A stretch of DNA of 64,000 bases from contig CM047805.1 of assembly GCA_026214975.1 (NCBI GenBank), positions 192,891,620 through 192,955,619 of the forward strand, written 5' to 3'. Made by a program: the position numbers and the translations under genes. Source of the DNA: Gentiana macrophylla. Lineage: Eukaryota > Streptophyta > Magnoliopsida > Gentianales > Gentianaceae. Every line of letters begins with the position of its first letter. Position 1 is the first letter of the stretch. Under the pieces are notes generated by a model. It searched no databases, had not been told where the DNA came from, and worked only from the letters and a program-made list of their open reading frames with translations. Of the stretch, positions 33,969-42,888 are shown piece after piece.

Positions 33969-34147
33969 AGCAATTTTATTTCTGTAAATAATACTAATTT
34001 GAATCAATGTTTCCTCCTTTTCAATTTTGTGATCATACATGTGAATGTTTTTAACTTGTGCTAAAATAAGGAATTAAAAGACAGATACTTAATTCGTCAA
34101 GACACTTAACGCAACACATTTTCAAGCGTAAATATTGCCTTAAAGAA

Positions 34148-34465
34148 TAAAAATGCCAAACTTGCAGCGCAAGAGCATTCTGCGCAGAAGTCCCACTTAA
34201 TAATGAAATTGCCAAACTTGCAGCGCAAGGGCATTCTGGGCAGAAGTCCCACTTAATAATGAAATTGCCAAATTTGCAGCGTGCAAAGGCATTATGGGCA
34301 GAGGACCCAAAACAACTGCTAAAACTTGCACTGCAAGAAAATTCTGTGTAAATCACACAATTAAAAATTATAAATGCCAAACTTGCAGTGCAAGGGCATT
34401 CTAGGCAAAGGACCCAATTACAAACGAATAAAGGCTAAACTTGCAGAGCAAGAATATTCGAAAGC
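34148..34465 (+). repeat. Minisatellite in Tat 3' region (about 55-60 bp unit, about five to six copies)
   Basis: Units share the core GCCAAACTTGCAGCGCAAGG, then GCATTCTGGGCAGAAG and a CCCACTTAATAATGAAATT-type spacer. The first two or three copies are nearly identical and later copies diverge. It lies between the end of pol and the antisense gene. Minisatellites in this position are known in Tat/Ogre elements and can seed genomic satellites. Confidence 0.9.
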
Positions 34466-35389
34466 AGAAACATATGTTCTAAGCAAAGATATAAGGTAAA
34501 AATAAAGAAGCTAAGGATAAAAATCCTAACTTCTTCGCAGCGCAAATAGAAAGACAAAAAGATAATACTCTATTATCAAAGTCAATTTTCTAAATGAAAA
34601 TTGTCAAAGTCAAAAGTTATTACAGACAAAGGTATTACATAAAAAGCCGCACAGCGCAGCAAAATTCAAGGTTTTAAGAAAACATATAAATTAAGAGGCA
34701 GGAGGAGCTGAAGTCTGAACAGATGTCTCTGAAGGCTGAGCAGATTTGTCTGAAGGTTGAGCAGATGTTATAGTAGAAGGCTGAACAGAAGGCTGAGAAG
34801 ACTTTTTCTTGGCATACTTGCGGACAATGTCTTCCCCACTCTTGTACTCGTCGTACCGTTTTGTGAAGACTTCGCCTGCTTTCTTATCATATAACTTATG
34901 ATTAGGCAAAGTGCTAATCACCAAGTCGGCTGGTTTGGCCTCATCAACACCAAGAGTGTATCCTCTACGCAGAGCAGGGGCTAATATTACCTGGATTTCT
35001 TCAAGGGTTTCAGGAGCAGCTTTATACCCTGATATAACCTTCTGAACAACATTTTGAGCAGGAGTTTCCTCTATTTGCCGTATAGTTTCTTCAAAATCAG
35101 CCTTCATTTTCTTTGCAACAGCCAGGTGCTGCTGATTCTGCTCTCTCATCTGCCTCAATTGCTCATCTTTAAGCTTTAGTTGCTCATCTTGGGTAAACAG
35201 CAAACCCTCAGCCTTAGGAAGATCGGCCTTCAACTGATCTATTTCCTGGCGAGCAACAGCCTCTGAAGATTCTAAACTGGCTACCTTGGCATTAGCCTCA
35301 TCCAGGTGCTTTACCCTTTGTTGCAGGTCAGAAATGTCCTTAGCCATGCTAGAGGTCTTCTTATGCAAGGCATTACCAAAGTGATAGCA

Positions 35390-35460
35390 CTGCAAAAGAA
35401 AGGTTTTAATAAAACAGAAATTAAAGGAGGAAAAAATAGAAGATATAGAGAGATCTTTAC
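35390..35460 (-). other. Intron in the antisense Tat gene
   Basis: 71 bp, donor GTAAAGATC, T-rich interior, acceptor CTTTTGCAG. It joins the Asp/Ser-rich exon ending ...DDFADT to the coiled-coil exon beginning ...CYHFGNALHKK. Confidence 0.65.
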
Positions 35461-35849
35461 CGTATCAGCAAAGTCATCTGCAGACATGTCTTCAAAACTA
35501 AAGGAAGAATCACTGGCAGATGTCCCAGATGAAGTAGGCATATGCCTCTTATTACTCTTCTGAGATACTCGTCCTCGTGGGCACAAACAAACAGCGTAAA
35601 CGGGATCAACAGGAGAAGTAATGTTCTCAGCGATGCTCGGCAATATCTGGACAGAAGTATCCACTGCAGCATCTTTTTCTTGGGAAGCATCACCAGAGTC
35701 AGCAACTCTCTCCTCACTTTCCTTCCGAAAGCGAAACCTCACCACCTTCAGGTATAATGCAGACAATGTCCGTTCGAATCCATAGGCGCCTCGCTCAAGT
35801 TCTTCCTCCTCATCAAAGATCAATGTGGATCAGTCATCTACATTGGCCA

Positions 35850-35914
35850 CTACAAGAAAAAGAGATGATTAGATCATAATCAAAATTCAAAACAAAACAC
35901 AAGCACAAACATAC
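35850..35914 (-). other. Intron in the antisense Tat gene
   Basis: 65 bp, donor GTATGTTTG, T-rich interior, acceptor TTTCTTGTAG. It is short for a plant intron, but the borders are canonical. Confidence 0.55.
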
Positions 35915-37199
35915 ATTTTCTGTACTGTTTCTTGGAGAACTCCACATAACCAACAGGTCCTGCGGTTTGAAGCTGAGCAGCATCTATCATGGCAGAACTT
36001 ATAAAGTCTAAACTCAGGGAAATCTTATTACTAACAAGATATTGAGACAGTGTCTCATCAATCAAGTCTTCCAATTTGTCCTTCATGGAAGCAAGATTCC
36101 ACCGCCCCTAAGGTGGCATCTCGAAAGTTATGTTTCACAAAGAAGAAATGTTCTTGCCATTTCTTCTTGGTCTTATCCTTCCCGGTTATGGGGATAATCG
36201 GAGCACTGGCCCTACGACAAAAATGGTACCATCCTCCACTCCCCTGTGTCAATTTACATTGGTAAAAATTCCTGAACAGCTTTATAGAAAAGGGCGTGGT
36301 GTTCAATCGACACCAGATCATGAAACCTATGAGGAATTTTACGCTATTTGGATGAATCTGGCCAACTCCTAACTTGTAATATTTCATTATCTCTACACAC
36401 CTGGGGGAAGAGGGAATCTTAATCCACTATGAAGTCGATCAAGATATTAATCGTACAAAATCTTTGGAGGATTGTAAGCATACTCGGTTGGTTTGGGAAG
36501 AACAACTTCAAACGGCTCAGTGCGGATTCGATAGGTCTTTAACAGACTGGCAAATTCAGTTTTGGTCATCTTGCTAGCAACACCGTGGCAAGCCATAATA
36601 GCCTTGGTTTTGTCAAATCGGTTGATTTCCCTTTTTAGGGTATTTAAGAAAGCATAATGGTCTTCCGGATATCCGATGGGACGATTGAAGTGGGAGTAAA
36701 AATCCCAGGAGGCGTAAGATGAGAGGTAATGCATGGACAAAAGGTTATACCCAAATGTGGAAGTATTTCTCAAATCGATCAAGAAGATGGATGGTTGGGA
36801 TTTATCAACGGTTCGAACAAAAAAGCAAAGGCGAGAGGAATTCACTTCTTCACTTTCTATGGCCCTAGAAATCTTTTCTGGAGACTCAAATAACTTTTCG
36901 ATAGAATTACTGGAGGCAGTGTCGGCCCTTAGACTCATGAAAGAAATAAAGGATCACAAGAAACAGAGAACAATATAGAAATGAGACTTACTTGTAATTG
37001 CAGGAGTGCGTTGCCAAAAGTCTGATATAGAAGTGGTGTTTGACAAGAAAGGCAATTATATGACAGGAAGTGGATAGGACGCAATGGTTCGATTCACAGT
37101 TATAATGACAACCAAGTGTGACCTGGCCTCGTTTCATGATATAATAATGACAGAAGTTAAAACGTTTCAGACTAAGGTGGCTGTAGAGCAATCCACCCT

Positions 37200-37215
37200 A
37201 GTCTGGGGGGACTTA
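37200..37215 (+). other. Polypurine tract of the Tat element
   Basis: AGTCTGGGGGGACTTA directly precedes the 3' LTR start TGATGATAGG. Confidence 0.85.
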
Positions 37216-37717
37216 TGATGATAGGTGGGCCCAGTGGCCCGGTCATCCATAATTGGGCCAAGCCCAAAGTGAGGCAGTAAAGATAATGGGTCGGCAAGGC
37301 AGGACCGAAAGAGCTGACCAGAATAGTCAGAGGAGCAAGGCTCCACCACTGGCTGCGCAGAAGTACGTCTAGACAGAGTGATTGACTGCACAGAGATATT
37401 TCTGGACAGAATATCCAGATAGGTACAGCGAGACCGAGTCAATAACACTTCAACTGCTTGCATACGTGGGTAGTCCCCACGTCCGGAAGATAATTGATAA
37501 TAACTTCCCAACACGTCCAGGAAGAGAGACACAATCTATTGATATATAAAGAACACCCTGAACTACGAGGGGGACTTGATTCCAGTTTATTAGCTAAATT
37601 GGATACGAGGCGCTCTCTCGAGAGTTCACCCAAATTTACACCAAATATCATCATTCTTGTACCAGCTTCCTAATTAGAACTATTCAATTACCCGCTTGTA
37701 AGATTTATACATCATCG
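37216..37717 (+). repeat. 3' LTR of the Tat element
   Basis: 502 bp and nearly identical to 28100-28605. The differences are a few substitutions and short indels, for example near 37607-37630. Confidence 0.95.
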
Positions 37718-37772
37718 GTGTCAATTGGTTGTGTAATTTAGTTGTAGTCTGTATCATTGCTCTTAACTGAAC

Positions 37773-37866
37773 GGGTGATACAACGTAATCTCCCACCCTT
37801 GATTTTAATGAGGCTCATGATGTACACTCATCAAAACCAATGGTGGGATATTAGTTTGTGTCACCC
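37773..37866. mobile_element. Tiny foldback MITE (94 bp)
   Basis: Ends are inverted over about 40 bp: GGGTGATACAACGTAATC at the left, and the right end read on the other strand gives GGGTGACACAAACTAATA. Both continue TCCCACC and TTTTxATGAG. It interrupts the right arm of the larger foldback. A target duplication could not be assigned. Confidence 0.65.
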
Positions 37867-38257
37867 ATTATGCTAATTTGATTGTGTCTCGATCATTATT
37901 TTTTTTGAGGAAAATGTTGTGTCTTCAACCTATAAAATATCAAATACTCCATCCGTTCCAATTTATCTGATTCAGTTTCCTAAATCACGTATATTAAGAA
38001 TGCGATTTAATGCATTAATTTTTACAATGAAAGGACTAGAAAGCCCTTGGATATAATTGATGTGACATTCTTTTTTATATCTCCTATTGTAATAAATATA
38101 TTAAGAGTATTTGTATGTGTGATTTCGAGCACATTGGGTTTATATTTTGGACATGGTATCCAAGCCAAGTCAAGCTGTACGTAATTCACACGAGCTGATC
38201 GATGGAGGTCGTTTTGAGTGCATAAGGAATATGTTGTGTCATAATATAAATATTTAA

Positions 38258-38320
38258 GCTTTAGCTTGGATGGCCAAGTAATTGAACTTTTACTAGTAGG
38301 TCGTGTGTTCGAATATCTCC
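38258..38320 (+). other. tRNA-like segment in right arm
   Basis: TTTAGCTTGGATGGCCAAGT, then about 20 bp, then GTGTGTTCGAATATC: A-box-like and B-box-like words. It is the inverted counterpart of 27590-27652. Confidence 0.45.
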
Positions 38321-38583
38321 TGATTAAACTTTTTATTCGTTGCAAAATGTGTGCACTAGATTTGACGTGGAAATTGGTGCTGACGTGGAAATATTCGGAT
38401 GACATGGCATGAATTTTGGCCAGAAAAGTTTCCCAAACAACATTTCCGGTGTTCAGTACCATTTTTGCAAAAAAAAAAAAAACCACTTACAAGACAAAAA
38501 TTGTGACCGAAGGAAAACTAGTACCAAACTTGCAAAACGTGTCCAGTTAATGGACTAAATTTGCAAATTTACCTATTTAGCCC

Positions 38584-39049
38584 CTTTGGCTAAATCGAAA
38601 CCAGAGAAAATTATTCATTTGACGAGGTTATTCATTTATCGAACCTATATTTTCGAGGTTATACAAGAATAAACTTCACTCCAACTTCCACAGCAGCAAG
38701 ATCTATGGCACTATCTTCCACAATAACACATATATAGAAGTACATAGCACACAAAACAATCTATTCAAAAATACAAGTGCATAGTGTTATATTAGCACAT
38801 CAAGAAACTACAAAAATTGCCTCTGATTATGACACATTGACTAAAACAAAAGAATGTACATGAAATTAAATATTCTAATGGAACTCCTTAGGAACCTAGT
38901 ACTAATTAAGAAAAAGAGATTTACGGTTAACTAAAGAGATAAATAAACCGAAACAATGTTGACTATGTGTCAAACAAAGTGACTTAAACTCTAAATCTGG
39001 TAGAACTAATCTCAGTAGTCGGTGAGATGTGTATCCAAGTCTCGTGAAA
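38584..39049. other. Spacer, no gene seen
   Basis: AT-rich sequence without recognisable motifs. The left edge of the Copia LTR that begins before 39050 could lie here; TGTTGACTATGTG near 38967 is one possible start. Confidence 0.4.
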
Positions 39050-39240
39050 GTCACTAGGAAGTCTGCTGAGTTTCTTCTAGTGTCAGCAGCCTGCTGAGGT
39101 TTTGGGTGCATCTGAGTTCTACGTCTGGGCAATGATCAGCTGAGTGGGGTCAGCAGAGGGACCCACTTCTGGGGCATTTATGGAAATATGACAAAGATTC
39201 TTGACGGCTAGGGTTTTAGGGATATATGCCTATAAATACC
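39050..39240 (+). repeat. Copia LTR fragment, upstream part, with TATA box
   Basis: It ends ...GCCTATAAATACC, a TATA-type promoter, where the inverted TRIM-like element enters. The rest of this LTR resumes at 41201 and leads to a PBS-like sequence and a gag frame, so this is probably the 5' LTR of the gag-bearing Copia element. Confidence 0.5.
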
Positions 39241-39496
39241 TGAAGAAAATCAGAATACGTGCGGAAACGTACAGACTCTGAAATGTTGTTTTTATTGAAC
39301 TCATTAAAATAATACAATACTTCTCCTTTATATAGGAGATGAATCTAGTTTAAGATAAAGATAAAAATACAAATAATTTATTTGAATAATACATTTAAAG
39401 ATAAACATTAACATATAAACCAATTTTATCTTGACATAACATCTTTATCTTTCTTTTGAATTCCAACTCTATCTCTGATTGATTTATCTTCTATTA
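39241..39496 (-). repeat. LTR of the TRIM-like element, left copy
   Basis: 256 bp. On the minus strand it starts TAATAGAAGATAAATC after the purine tract GAGGGAGGG (39497-39507) and ends CTGATTTTCTTCA. It is the reverse complement of 40939-41195. Confidence 0.88.
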
Positions 39497-39509
39497 CCCT
39501 CCCTCAAAT

Positions 39510-39830
39510 GAGGCAGGGTTTGGAGGCCGAGTTTGTCTTGGCATAATTTGGAGGGCATGTCCACTTCGTTGTTCTTCCGAAGTCCATTAGTGGTGTGATT
39601 TTGGAGGGCATCTCCACTCCGACGGTTCTTTGGGTGTCCATAGTTGTGATTTTGGAGGGAATCTCCGCTCCGGTTTTTTTTCCCGAAGCCCATAAATGTG
39701 ATTTTGGAGGGCAACTCCATTTCGGTGGCTTTTTCCGAAGTCCATTAGTGGCGATATGTTGGAGGGCATCTCCACTCCGGTGCACGTCTTTTTCGGCTCT
39801 TCTGGAGTCCATTAGTCTGTGGGTTTGACT
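39510..39830 (-). repeat. Minisatellite of the TRIM-like element, left copy
   Basis: About five units of roughly 50-65 bp. On the minus strand each has GGAGATGCCCTCCAAAATCA, then CACTAATGGACTTCGG or TATGGGCTTCGGGAAAAA. The overlapping open frames here (repeats of GDALQNH and CPPKSQLW) only reflect the repeat. Confidence 0.85.
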
Positions 39831-40556
39831 TCCTCGGCGCACGTATATCCGGCTCTTCCGAGAGTTCTTGTTTGTTTTATTGATTGTTGTCTTCTTCTGG
39901 ATGAATGATTGTGATGTCGGCCTCCAATTGTCTCTGTATTTTTTTTTTTTTTTTGTCACCTAAAAAATTGATATAGAACGGATGCCAAAAGAAAAAATAC
40001 GATGCTATATAACAAGATTATTTATTAATAGATTTTTGTATAACAAAGGAAAAGTGACTCAAAAGCAATGAATTAGACCTCTTGTCGGCTGGGATATTAT
40101 TTATTTATTTATTTTCCTCGGTGGTTGCGGCTGAGTTTATGGTACCGACATTGATCAAGTGTGAAAGCAAACTTATGGCAAATTTGTTTTTACGGACAAA
40201 GGATAACAATGATATATGCTGATGCATGAGAAAATACTCCAAAAGAAAAAAAAATGATTCAAATGAAAAAAAATCCAATTAATAATTGCAATTTACTGAC
40301 TCCAAAATATAAATAGAAATTGAAAATAGAGGGGCTTTGGTTGTTTTTGACGGAATGGATAGAGAAAAGTTATGAGTTTGTTTGTTTGTGGACGACAACT
40401 AGTCGCAGAAAAGCAACATATGCAGTAGTAGACCAGATAAGAACGTATGCAGTAGACCATATGAGATCGGATGTTTGGTGATGATGAAAAAATATATTAG
40501 AAAGCAGAAAAATGGATCGGCCGAGGGTTCACCAGTGTTAAGGCACTCGAACCCCC
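39831..40556 (-). other. Non-coding internal part of the TRIM-like element
   Basis: AT-rich, with poly-T near 39940 and no recognisable coding motif. It ends near a C9 run (40552-40560) next to the PBS. Confidence 0.6.
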
Positions 40557-40574
40557 CCCCTGGCTCCGATACCA
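40557..40574 (-). other. Primer binding site, Met-tRNA type
   Basis: The minus strand reads TGGTATCGGAGCCAGGG directly after the LTR end TTCTTCA. This shows that CTTCA is the U5 edge of the LTR. Confidence 0.85.
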
Positions 40575-40660
40575 TGAAGAAAATCAGAATACGTGCGGAA
40601 ACGTAAAGACTCTGAAATGTTGTTTTTATTGAACTCATTAAAATAATACAATACTTCTCC
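40575..40660 (-). repeat. Truncated second LTR (U5 side) of the TRIM-like element
   Basis: 86 bp matching the first 86 bp of 39241-39496. It then switches abruptly at CTTCTCC|TGGAGATGCC into plus-strand minisatellite. Confidence 0.85.
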
Positions 40661-40910
40661 TGGAGATGCCCTCCAACATATCGCCACTAATGGACTTCGG
40701 AAAAAGCCACCAAAGTGGAGATGCCCTCCAAAATCACAATTATGGGCTTCGGGAAAAAAACATGGAGCGGGGATGCCCTCCAAAATCACAACTATGGACT
40801 CCGAAAGAACAGTCCGAGTGGAGATGCCCTTCAAAATCACACCACTAATGGACTTCGGATGAACACCGTAGTGGACATGCCCTCCAAATTATGCCAAGAC
40901 AAAATCGGCC
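40661..40910 (+). repeat. Minisatellite of the TRIM-like element, inverted copy
   Basis: About four to five units with GGAGATGCCCTCCAAAATCA on the plus strand; the reverse complement of the left minisatellite. A purine tract TTGAGGGAGGG at 40928-40938 follows. Confidence 0.85.
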
Positions 40911-40938
40911 TCCAAACTCGGCCTCGTTTGAGGGAGGG

Positions 40939-41195
40939 TAATAGAAGATAAATCAATCAGAGATAGAGTTGGAATTCAAAAGAAAGATAAAGATGTTATG
41001 TCAAGATAAAATTGGTTTATATGTTAATGTTTATCTTTAAATGTATTATCCAAATAAATTATTTGAATTTTTTTATCTTTATCTTAAACTAGGATTCATC
41101 TCTTATATAAAGGAGAAGTATTGTATTATTTTAATGAGTTCAATAAAAACAACATTTCAGAGTCTTTACGTTTCGCACGATTCTGATTTTCTTCA
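40939..41195 (+). repeat. LTR of the TRIM-like element, right inverted copy
   Basis: 257 bp, TAATAGAAGATAAATC...CTGATTTTCTTCA, followed by the ATACC duplication. Confidence 0.88.
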
Positions 41196-41200
41196 ATACC

Positions 41201-41413
41201 AATCGTATTGATCATTGTAAAGTATGTAATCATCTGGATTTTGATTGTATAATAAAATATCTCTTTTTGTCCTTGGAGTACTCCGCACAACGCCGAAACC
41301 ACGTTAAATCTTGTGTTCTTCTTGTTTTCATTATTTCATTGATTATTACTGTTAGATTGCATTTGTTATTTTTATCTATCTTGCATCTGGATTCTCTATC
41401 CTGTTATAAAAAA
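41201..41413 (+). repeat. Copia LTR fragment, downstream (U5) part
   Basis: It continues the LTR interrupted at 39240. ACGCCGAAACCACGTTAAAT and the TTGTGTTCTTCTTGTTTTC that follows resemble U5 regions of plant Tork-type Copia LTRs. A degenerate PBS (CTAGTATCGGAGACAGG, 41414-41430) follows. Confidence 0.55.
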
Positions 41414-41526
41414 CTAGTATCGGAGACAGGTTTCTGGGAATCATCTGTACGAACGAAGTTTATCTTCATCAAGACCTTCACCGGTGCAAGATTCTATGAT
41501 GAAAGTTTTGTTCTTTTGCAAGAAAT

Positions 41527-41872
41527 ATGTCTGCAGTTAATGTAAAAATCAGTAGATTTACAGGAAGAAACAATTTTAGTCTATGGCAAATCAAGATGTG
41601 TGCTTTGTTAAAACAACAAGGTTTGTGGAGTCCTTTATTAGATAAAGGAGTGCATCAGATTATGTCAGTCTGGAAGAGAAAGCACATTCAACCATCATGT
41701 TGTGCTTATCTGATGTTGTTATCACTGAAGTTTCTGAGGAAGACACAGCTGCCAAGTTGTGGGCAAAGCTTGAAAGCATGTATATGACTAAGTCATTAAC
41801 TAACAAGTTGCTGCTGAAGCAGAGACTTTTTAGTCTAAGGATGCATGAAGGAGGTCAGCTGAGGGAACTGGT
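41527..41872 (+). pseudogene. Copia gag N-terminus, frameshifted and truncated
   Basis: The first frame starts MSAVNVKISRFTGRNNFSLW and shows QIKMCALLKQQGLW, the usual start of plant Copia Gag. A frameshift near 41690 moves the message to a second frame with EEDTAAKLWAKLESMYMTKS and LTNKLLLKQRLFSLRM, the UBN2-type capsid segment. It is cut at about 41872 by unrelated LTR sequence; the residues after GGQLREL in that frame are not Gag. The leader with PBS lies just upstream. The rest of the element is absent. Confidence 0.85.
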
Positions 41873-41874
41873 GG

Positions 41875-42888
41875 AGTTTCCGGAATTTGAATCCGACCCG
41901 AAATCCCGATCCGAATGAATCGAGTCGAGTCAGAACCCACACAGATTCATCTATATCTTGATTAGATCAAGATCTATTGCAGAAGCATGAATTTTACGAT
42001 CTAATTAACTGATGATCGATTAATTAATACATTAAAGAGAAGGTTACGAGGTTACCCAACCGAATCGAGATACCGTAATCTTTCGGATTGTATCTCCAAG
42101 TGACGACTGGTGGACGTCGATTCTCGTAGTAGAGGATCCTCGAATATGCTCAAGAAAAACCTATTTTTTCTTCTTCCCAATGGCTAAGACAAGAAAACAA
42201 AGTTTCTCTGGTTTCAAAAAAAAAAGACTAGCATCCTTTTTCTTTCAATAATGGCGTTGCATGTTCAATATATTTTGTGTTAGGAGAAACTAATAACCAA
42301 TAGTTTGAGAGTTTATCTTATTCACATAAATTTATCTTTCCTTTAATGAAAATATAACATTTAACCAATAGGAAAACAAATTTCCTATTTATCCAATAAG
42401 AAAACTAATTTCTTATTTATAATAATTTGACACTTAAATAATCATATTATCCACAGTATAATTAATTAGGAGAAAATTTCTTTTTCCAAAATTATAAAAA
42501 TATGGATCCATTTTTAATGTCATTTGGGATAATAGATTATGTCTTTTCTATATTACATATTATTTACCAAATAAATAATATCCACATATTCATTAAATAG
42601 ACCAACTATTTAATTTATTCTTGATGTTCTAAAAATACAAGAATTCACTCGCGTTTTAGGAGCCAACCCGGGGACCATGGACCTATAACCAGTAGCTACG
42701 ATAAATATACTAAAATATTCATCGAACAAAACACTTCGATTCAATTTATTAATTTCATAATTACGCCACCATAAATCCGAAACTGAACTCTATCGATTAT
42801 AGATATAACTTATTCTCACATTGTCGAGTCAATAAGTATCCACTGATATAATCATTACATATAGACTAACCCTCCATAGACTATCCGT
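41875..42888 (-). repeat. Inverted fragment of the second Copia-type LTR family
   Basis: Reverse-complement similarity to 24430-25330. Clear blocks are at 42655-42720 (AGCCAACCCGGGGACCATGG) and 42820-42888 (ATATAATCATTACATA, CTCCATAGACT). Ends are ragged and no TSD was found. Confidence 0.65.

Larger units (their letters stand above)
34691..36938 (-). pseudogene. Antisense extra gene (aORF) with putative gypsy-type transposon domain
   Basis: It runs opposite to pol. Exon-like frames are 36938-36447 (MSLRADTASSNS...), 36387-36058 (MKYYKLGVGQIHPNSVKF... with SGGWYHFCRR and KKKWQEHFFFVKH), 36086-35880, about 35823-35461 and 35389-34691. The 36387-36058 part matches the pattern of the plant 'putative gypsy type transposon' domain (PF04195, as I recall it). 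The last part is a long coiled coil (EQLKLKDEQLRQMREQ) with a Ser/Gln-rich tail (SAQPSDKSAQPSE). Two introns have canonical borders: 35914-35850 (GTATGT...TTGTAG) and 35460-35390 (GTAAAG...TTGCAG). An in-frame stop near 36447 and frameshifts near 36390 and 36070 make this copy defective. Such antisense genes occur in several Tat families; their function is unknown. Confidence 0.75.
28100..37717 (+). mobile_element. Full-length Tat-lineage Ty3 retrotransposon, TSD GTGTC
   Basis: LTRs 28100-28605 and 37216-37717 (TGATGATAGG...TACATCATC), flanked by the 5-bp duplication GTGTC (28095-28099 and 37718-37722). The sense-strand order is gag, protease, RT, RNase H, a second RNase H, integrase; then a minisatellite; then an antisense gene with a gypsy-type transposon domain; then PPT and 3' LTR. 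The dual RNase H and extra antisense gene place it in the Tat group. gag, protease and integrase are damaged, while the RT/RNase H frame remains open. Confidence 0.95.
27332..38574. mobile_element. Foldback Mutator-like element, 9-bp TSD, carrying a Tat element
   Basis: The outer ends are inverted: GGTAAAAACTGCAAATTTAG at the left and, read on the minus strand, AGGTAAATTTGCAAATTTAG at the right. They are flanked by a perfect 9-bp duplication ATTTAGCCC (27323-27331 and 38575-38583). GGTAAATTTGCAAATTTAGTCC-like ends with 9-bp duplications fit Mutator-like elements. Without the nested retrotransposon it is about 1.6 kb and almost all inverted repeat. No transposase is present, so it is non-autonomous. 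Confidence 0.8.
37723..38574 (-). repeat. Right arm of the foldback element
   Basis: Reverse complement of the left arm in matching blocks, ending at AGGTAAATTTGC (minus strand) and the ATTTAGCCC duplication. It is longer than the left arm, partly because of the small foldback at 37773-37866. Confidence 0.8.
39241..41195. mobile_element. Inverted (U5-out) TRIM-like LTR element, TSD ATACC
   Basis: The unit is bounded by TGAAGAAAATCAG at the left and CTGATTTTCTTCA at the right, with ATACC duplicated at 39236-39240 and 41196-41200. From the left it holds a minus-strand LTR (39241-39496), PPT, minisatellite, non-coding internal DNA, a minus-strand PBS (40557-40574), and 86 bp of the second minus-strand LTR. 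The polarity then flips to a plus-strand minisatellite, PPT and LTR (40939-41195). Both outer edges are therefore the U5 end of the LTR. No coding capacity. LTRs of 257 bp and short internal DNA fit the TRIM class. Confidence 0.85.

Noticed and set aside
34148..34465. Possible CRISPR-like array
   Set aside because: The repeats are contiguous minisatellite units without unique spacers, in a plant retrotransposon.
38258..38320. tRNA gene
   Set aside because: Only box-like words are present; no convincing acceptor stem or anticodon arm could be paired by eye.
39504..39959. Overlapping repetitive open frames (GDALQNH, CPPKSQLW repeats)
   Set aside because: Produced by the minisatellite of the TRIM-like element; repeat-unit translation, not a gene.
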